Below are positions 24,573-33,500 of a stretch of 64,000 nt of DNA, piece after piece. The position numbers and the translations under genes were made by a program. The stretch is from Phoronis australis (Eukaryota > Phoronida > Phoronidae). The stretch is from positions 6,322 to 70,321 of the forward strand of contig NMRA01000242.1 of NCBI GenBank assembly GCA_002633005.1. Reading direction: 5' to 3'. The notes beneath the pieces were generated by a model. That model was not told where the DNA came from, searched no databases, and was given only the letters and a program-made list of their open reading frames with translations. Position 1 is the first letter of the stretch, and each line of letters starts with the position of its first letter.

Positions 24573-27500
24573 CTGAGAAGTTAAAGTGAAATTCTGTCCA
24601 AATTAATGTATTGTCAACTACTAATGAAATCCATCACATAATGCATCATAGCCAGGAAGATAAGATTTTATAAACTCTGAAGAGTATCCCATCTGTTCAG
24701 TAAGTTGTTAACCGACAGGGTCAGCTGATGTCTCACAACAAAAGTACCAGGTCCTCTGGAATTCAACTTTTCCTTAAGAAATTAGGACTTTATTTCCTTA
24801 AATATCAAGAGCACCTACTAACAGGTAAATAGTGACATTTGGGAGGTTTAGTTTCAGGGTGCCAAGGGTCTCAAAACATACACACCTCGAGTCAGTATGA
24901 ATAATTCTACCACTATCTATTTTATTTATATTGTAAACCCAAATACAGCAATAAGCAGAAAAAGCTCTGAGTCAGCCCGGCCGATCATACTCAAATTCCG
25001 AGTGCCCCTTGATCTCAACCTCAGGACCTGATTTGATTTGACTTTTGTCATGAAACCGCTGCTGGATTATTTTATGAGCACCCTCAAAAGAATTGAGGCC
25101 GGGGTCACAGACAGGTTTTTTTGTGCTCATTGACTTATCAGCTGATAAGATGCAAGTTTGTTTGCTTCTGCTTCTTAGTAAATTTTTGTTTCTACATTTG
25201 TAGAACCAATTGCAACCATTGTAATTCTGTGAGTTAGTGCGCACCTTACATAAACCATGGCCTTCTGTATATTTGTTATATTTCTTTTATTGCACGGGTA
25301 CCAGATAGTCTTAATAAGTAGTAAAATTCTTTATATGTGAAGTCCAAGAAGGCAGACGATCACCATGTATAATCACGAGTCAAAATTTCAAAGACAAGTA
25401 TATAGTCACGGCTTAATACCGACATACCAGCGAGGCTCGTGGTCTACAAATTCCACGCACAGTGATTTTTTCAGGACAGTCGGATCTTGCTGATAAATTG
25501 AAGACATTACTGTAGAATTTTAGAACTGTTGGTAAGGCATTTTTCACATGTACACGCCGTTCATGGACAGGGCGCTTATTTTAGCAAAGTCTAAAAACGC
25601 GTGGGGGGCGCTTATAGGAGCATGGGCGTTTATTAGGACGAATATGGTAAATATTGTTATATGTATTCTGTTATACAGACTTTGTTAAATGCACGACACT
25701 TTTCATTGTTCACAGTCTTTATTCCGTTGCGTTCATACTTTCGGGAAAGACTGCAGTCTTTCCCGTCGGTTATCCATGCATCTTCAAAATGGCGCCATTC
25801 AAGATCATTTTCTGCAATACCACGCACGTAAAATCACCCGTCAAGAAATTGTGGAAAACACGTCAATTCGCTACGTGGAGCAAGATATGCTGCGTTTGAA
25901 AGTATTAGAGTCCCTTTTAATTGCTTTTGAGAAGCCTGTTTTGAATGAGCAGCAAACAGGGTCGCGCCACACGTTACACTTGTTTGCGTGACTTTCCTGC
26001 TACCCCAATTCATTAGTCATTCTTTGCAGTATTTCACACCCGCCATGTCTCACTGTGTGTGTCGTCAGCTTATACTCTGTGGTGGCATTACTGCATCATT
26101 TTATCTTCACTTGAGAATGAAACAAGTATGTTTCGAAATATCGTGTGTCTTTTAACTATGTCGCTAGGTCAGTTACTGTATCTATGTTCAGTTGAGAGTA
26201 GAGTTTTGTTCCGAAAGTATGAACGCAACGGAATAAAGACTGTGAACAATGAAAAGTGTCGTGCATTTAACTAAGTCTGTATAACAGAAAACTTGCTCCC
26301 GAAGTACAGTCAGTTCAAGTTATATGTATTCTGTAAAAGTGTATACAACAGAAAGCAAATAACAATGTAAAACCATTTGCACTTACATTAACGTACTCTC
26401 TCCCTAAGTTTAGTAGAACAGGGGCATTCGTAACTGCTCGTGGAACTATTTCCATGACAACGATAGCACGCTCATGATCCACTATTTCATATCACATTTT
26501 TACACCACTTTCTGTTTTTAACCACTAGACTTGAGCCAGAGCAGATTCGCATGTAGGTAAATCTGATGGGAAAGTCATTCATCGACATATGATTATGAAA
26601 TGTGTAAAAATCACAAAGATATATCTATTGCCACAGGTCGTGGATCAAGGGGGTTGTGGGTCTTGGGTCGTGGGTGCTGTGGGTCGAGGGTCAAGGGGTT
26701 GTGGGGTGCGGGGACCGGGTTGAGGGGGTTTAGAACAACGCAACATGATAATTGCAACAAATAAAACAAAATACCTTTGTGTGCAAAAGACTCGAAGAAC
26801 ACCACATTGCTAAACTTGCTGATCCTGAACAGCATGGGTTTCTGTTTTTTGAGATTATTAAGGTTGATGCCACTAGATACCTGAAAATGAAGACATGCTT
26901 ATTAATTAATTTAGTGATACAACGTTCACTAGGGGTGCTTTAAGTAGACCTAGTTTCTCGCAATAAAAGCAAGATTACGCAAGACCTTGCAATATCATCT
27001 AAATGAAAGTTGAGTGTTTCACAAGAATGCTTGTAACCTAGCAAAATGGCAGCCACTGAAGTGATTGGTTGGATGCTGGAGAGTTGCATTATGGGATAGA
27101 ATTGATGAATTACGGGATAGAACTCACTGTTTCTGTTCCATAAACAAACATTTCTCACCTGAACATAGCTAATGTCTTGGGTCAGCACAAAACAGTCCTG
27201 GCATTTACAATTATACTACTTGTATTACCACAAAGACATGTCAAGAAAACCACAAACTTAACTACCTCATTGCACATAATATCTGCTAACAGCAGATGTG
27301 GGTGCTGAGGGTCATTTGAGTTGAGACTAAGTTCCCTCTGTATGTGCCCCTAAATGAGCGTGAGTAAATATTACAAATCTCTTTCAGGTCACATGTTCCT
27401 TGCATCATGTGACCAACATATAGTGTGTAAGACATAAAATAATTCCTAACCTATCAAAATCTTTCCTTCTCAAAATCCAACTCCTCCCCATCCTTATCGT

Positions 27501-30500
27501 AATTTCTACCCCTTCTTCATCTCATAACGCCTCCCCTTCCCATCCCATACCTATTCCTCTTCCCATTTCACAACTCCTACCATTCTCAGTGTCATAACTC
27601 CTTCCCATCCCATACCTATTCCTCTTCCCATTTTACAACTTCTGCCATTACCAGTGTCATAACTCCTCCCCTTCCACATCTCATAAGCCCCTCCCCTTCT
27701 ACGCAGTCCATTCTCATGCCACACTTTTTCATTCCCCTCTGCCTCCTCTCATTATACCTTTTCTTTGCTATCTCTTGCCATATCTTCTCATCCTCTTTGT
27801 TCCACTCCCTCCCTCATTCCCTCCCTCATTCCCTCCCCCATTCCCTCCCTCATTCCCTCCCTCTCTCATTTCCTATTTATAACTATTCAGCTTCTTGTAT
27901 ACTTACAAGTAAACGAACTTCCTTTTTATTGGCATAAAGATACAAGTTGTTGGATTTAAATGCAGCAACAGAATTTAGGAATGCTGGGCGGCTGTCTATC
28001 GTGTCCCACCCACGGTAGTTATGTTGATAAAAAACAACTGCAATCAAAAGATAAAAGCATGAACTATATAGTTACAATAATGTACATAGGTGATAATGCC
28101 AACCCCAAGAATTAACCTAAATACTCACTTTAATGAAATTGTTAGCAAAAAATATTGTTGAGCAGCAGCACAGGAGTAATTGGATCTGACAGACACACGT
28201 TCAAGTAAAAATTATGCATCGCATAACGAGAACAAAAAGCTAAAAGATCAATCCAGTTGACTGCACCACAAAGTCCTCTAGTTAAGTCCCAATACCATCA
28301 ATGAGTGATTTGTGCTTCAAGTAACCAGTTTATGCTCTCTCCCTCACCGTTTTCACTAATAGTATTTTTGCACATATTTACAATGTACATCTTGTGTAAC
28401 ACGTTTCTCACGTCAACCTGCATTTTTCTCAAGCACCATTCTTTTTTTCCTATGAACAATTGTGTCTCTTTTACAACTGTAACCTAGCTCATAATTTGAA
28501 TCTGACAGATAGTGAATTTGGAAATAACTTACAGTGATCATCGCCATTGCCCATGGGGCAGGCCTGTACTGAGGAGGTTTCGTGGCACCACTTAAAAGCT
28601 TTGCCATTTGAGAATATGCGTACTTCTGGACAATCATCAAAAACCAAGTCCTCTATTTCATCTGACTTGTCTGCCGACACAGTGTCTGTTTCAACCCTGA
28701 TATATATTTGGTCAGACTCAGAATCTGAAAAAGCAAGATGCAGCCAGAGATTAAGTTTCGTTTATTAATCCAAGACAATTTTCTTCAGATATTGACAAGA
28801 GAAAGCATGAGATGTTACAAAACAAGCCACACAACTGTTCATCTGTCAAGCACAGCAGGCAATGTACAAAATGTGGCACGCAGGTGTACATCTTTGTCAA
28901 GCACAGCAGGCAGTGTGCAAAATGTGGCCCGCACATGTACATCTCTGTCAAGCACAAAAGACAGCGTAAAAAAATTGACACAAAGGTGAACATCTCCGTC
29001 AGGTACAGTAGAAACTATACAAAATACGGCAAACAGATGTACATCTCTGTCAAGTACAACAGAGAGTGTAGTTTGCCATGACCAAAGTAAAAAAAATACT
29101 TTTCAACTAATTTCTTACCATAAGATAACTCCTTAATGGTAATCTTGACTACACTGTTGGTCTTTTTTACAGTCTGAAAACAGGATAGTATATCAGCAAT
29201 TATATTTATGGAGCTCTGGTTTCAAACATTGTTTTATTGATAGCAAGCTATTTCAAGAATTTGTACTTCACTAAGTTCATAACTGAGTCATGTGACGAAA
29301 AAGAATTTAGCATTGAAAAAGGATGGTACATTCATAGCAAAACAACAATATCAGTAACATAGACAAAAAATTTGATATCAATGTTAAAGATGAAATCTCA
29401 AAAACACTGTAGTTACAGTTTTATAAAATATAATTTTATTTTTGTCTTATGCAACTTTTGAGTTTTTTCATAAAAATTCTGAGTCATGAAGGTCCAATTT
29501 TTAAACCCGTTCACGTTAAAGTATAACACCTAAAAAACAATAGAGAAAAGTGCATAAAGTATTAAGTTGAAAACACAACTAAACTCTTTGTTTGAAAGCT
29601 TAATACCAAGTCGCTCATAGTGTCGAAACAATTACCTTTCTTCAGGTGTGCAGCTATGTTGCTTTCAAACAAAAAGTTTAGTTGTGTTTTTGACAAAGTT
29701 TGTGTTAACAAAGGGCTGGTACCTAACTACAATAAAAATCCTTTGAGAAAGTTTCATTTGAATCCATTTCTGAGATATGACATTCTGAAATTAGCCAAAA
29801 TTGTAAATTTTCTAGGATTCCATACATTGTTAAAGCCTTAGTTGAATAGAATTTTGTTATTTTAGATGTATTTGGCTAACCATGCAGTCCTAGCAAAGCC
29901 TTGGTAAAATAAGAAAATGCGAGTTTAATCACGCAAATGTCAGCCTGTCAAATGATAGATGAAGCTGCCTTTACATGCCATATTGCGTCACCACTAGATC
30001 CCAGCACAAACAAGGATGATATCAGTTGTATTGAATGTTTTTAAAGTTAAAAGTGGTCTGCTGGATTACCTTTTTTGATTTCCTAGATCTTCAGAGACAT
30101 CTCGTCTGCTTCGATGGAGGTTGATTGTGATGAGTTGCACGAACTCTGGTCGAGAGAGTATGGAGGCAGTTTCGAGGTCCTACATGACCAGAGTTCCCGC
30201 AACTCATCGCAGTCAACATCCCATCAAAGGAGATGAGAAGTCTCCGAAGATCTCGAAAACCAAAATAGGTAATCCAGCAGACCAGTTTTAACTTTAATAT
30301 CATGAACATTCCTGGATGGCTCAAGATCTACATTTTATTAGTTGTATTGAATAGGAGCCTGAATAGAACACCAATGGTGTGCAGGTTTATTTGCAGCTAT
30401 TTCTATTAAAAGGTGACAGAGACAAAAGCAAACTGATATGCCTAACAATTCATAATATTTGACCATATAAGGCACTAGTGGGCTCAGAACAATGCTCTTA

Positions 30501-33500
30501 ACATAATTTAGGAACTGCATTTACAAGTGTCACCATTCAAGATACATGTAACTATCAATTTTGGATATTTGCAAAATGTAATGTCTATATTTTGTATAAA
30601 ATTATATCTAAGTCAATATTTCTCATGGCTGCTCATAACACTTCACCAAACAATTATTCACACACCAAATCTGTGAATTGTTTGATACTTCAGTTAATTT
30701 CAAATTTTGTGGCACCAACTTTATTAGCCATTTTCAAGCTTGTTCACTTTCAATGTTTTAAACTGTTACGGTACTGAACATCTATTTCCTTTTATTGCAT
30801 TGACTGGTTCAAAGGGAACTTTGCACACTTATTGTATGGTCTATGGTTATGGAAACCAAGTCTCAATGGAGATATCGGCAAATAAACTAGAGACTAAATG
30901 ACAATGAAAACAAGAGAAATGCGCAGTGTTGATATGCATCCGTTGTGGACCAAAAATGCCATGTTCCTAGAGTGCTTATCAGGTCATGAAAGGTAAAATG
31001 AGAATAAAATTTGACTCAGGTTCTGTAAAGGATTGTAGCAATGCGTGCTGGGTTCTATGCATCCTGAGTTCTATGTATCCTGGGTTCTTTGAGTTCACAG
31101 TTCTATGTGTCCCAGATTTTATGTGTCCCGTTTTATGGATTTCGGGTTCTATGTGTCCAGAGTTTCATGTGTCCCAGGTTCTATGTGTCCCGGATTCTAT
31201 GTGTTATGGTCTTTTGTATTATAGTCCAGGCGCTAAGCGAACAAGTGTGCAAATTTTAGCTACAATCACCATTTTAGGTCCACACGACAACTTTGAGGTA
31301 CTTTTTCGATCCTGGTATAGGGCAAAAAATTGACCTCATTAACCCTGAGCTGCATGCATAATTAAGTCAAAACTTGGCTTAACAGCATAAATTAAATGCA
31401 TGCATATCTCTGAAACCACTTGACAAAATCTCAGGATATTTGGGTCGATTCTTATGTTCACCATTCAAGGCCAAGATCACGTAAAAATTTCCTAAAAGAC
31501 TGCTATCCTTAACCAAAAAATGTACATAACATTCAAACCACAGGCAGTATGTGCAGGTTTCATAAGAAATTGTCATACTTGGTCCAAATGACCATTTTGA
31601 GTTGCCCTTTCAAACCTGATAAAAGGCAAATTAATTCGACCTCATTAACTCTAAGTTCCAAGCATAAATAGCTTATAGTTGTTGGTCATAATTAGCATAA
31701 TTTACTTGTGAGCATACTATCAAACCATTTGGAGGTATCATCTATGGCTTGATTCTTACCAGTATGTTAACCCGGGTTGTCCAATTCATTGTTGACACAT
31801 TTAAAGTCATTCCAGATCAAAATCAAGTGACAATTCCTCCAAAACTGCTATTTTTACCCAAAAAAGTACATAACATTCAAAAAAGGCCAGTATGTGCAGA
31901 TTATATAAGAAATATCCACACTTTGCCCACGTGATATCAAAACCAACAAGAGCAACGCGGAGCGTTGAAATGCGCCCACAATTGCACCGCATACGGTATC
32001 CTTCTAGGGTTGTTTATTGGTACCATAAAGTCGCCAGTAGAGGGCATACTTTGCAAAATGGAAAGGCATGGTCATTGTCTCCTCAATAGGCTAGGGGCAA
32101 AATGTGCGTAATCTTCATAATACAAGCACATCCTATACACCAGTTGCTTAAAGCACCACAGAAACATAGAATTAAAAACAAATTTACCAACATACGAGAT
32201 TAGCACAGCATTAGAATGCCAGAAACAAATTTCTACTTGGAACTTTTCCTTCACAGTCACGAAGTAACACAAAGTATACACCTGAAGACCTATGAAAATA
32301 CAGAGGTCAATGTAAAATACTAAAATTGCCACTAGAGGCAAATACTAAAATTGCCACTAGAGGCATACCGGTAGTCAGAATCATCCTAAAGTCGTCATCG
32401 TCCGTTGTCAACATCACATAAATACACTTGCTAAATTTAGTAAAGATCCTGCAAACGGTTTGGGAGATACAGCCATGGGCGCAAAAAAACAAAACTGCCA
32501 CTAGGAGGCGCCACAGTAGTCCAAATCGTCTGAAAATCATTGTCAGCTGTCTTCCTTATAGTAAGCACATACACGCCAATTTTCACAATCATCCTTTGAG
32601 CGGTTTGGTTGATAGAGGGGTGGACGCAAAAATACAGACTCGAAAACAGTAAAAATGGCCACTAGGTGGCGCAAACTACGTCGAATCCATCTGAAAACAG
32701 TAGGATAGCGTCATCTCACTAATAGGTGCCTACATACCAAATTTCATGAAAATCCGTTCAATACTTTTGAAGATACAAAGGTAAGCGTAAAAAACTAAAA
32801 TTGCCACTAGGGGGCACACCGGTAGTCGGATCCGTCCGAAAGTTCGCACATGCCGTCCCATTCATGAATGGAACATATGCGCCAAATTTCATGAACGTAT
32901 GTCAAAGGGTTTTGGAGATAGAGCAGCGGACGCCGGACGCCGGACGCCGCCCGGACGGACGGACGGACAGAGATGACGGCATAATGCGTCCACATATAAA
33001 TATGTGGGCGCATAAAAAGGGCAAAAAGTTCGAACAGAACCCCGATGTCCATAAAACTGAACACATAGACCACAGGACACATAGACAACAGGAAACATAG
33101 ACCACAGGACACATAGACCACAGGACACATAGACCACAGGACACATAGACCACAGGACACATAGACCACAGGACACATAGTCCACAGGAAACATAGACCA
33201 CAGGAAAAATAGACCACAGGACACAGACCACACGAAACACAGACCACAGGACACATAGACCACAGGAAACATAGACCACGGGACACATAGACCACAGGAC
33301 ACTTAACCACAGGAGACATAGACCACAGGAGACATAGACCACAGGACACATAGACCACAGGGCAAATAGACCTCAGGACACATAGACCACAGGACACATA
33401 AAACCTGGGACACATTAGACTGACCCAGTTCTGAACTAGTCTCAGTATTCTCACAAAAGTGATGACGCTTCAACATTTAACTAATGTCAAATCAAAAAGT

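Noticed and set aside
24972-25244. 90-codon minus-strand frame in intron 7 of the IL-1-like gene as an extra exon
   Set aside because: Exon 7 joins exon 8 directly with the split Gly codon to form the conserved FES...GYFMAC block. The frame has no domain, and its start resembles repeat sequence.
32807-33454. Long Cys/Leu/Val-rich open frames (up to 215 codons) on the minus strand
   Set aside because: They are translations of the 16-bp minisatellite in all three frames and of the adjacent dispersed repeat. There is no start context, domain or splice structure.
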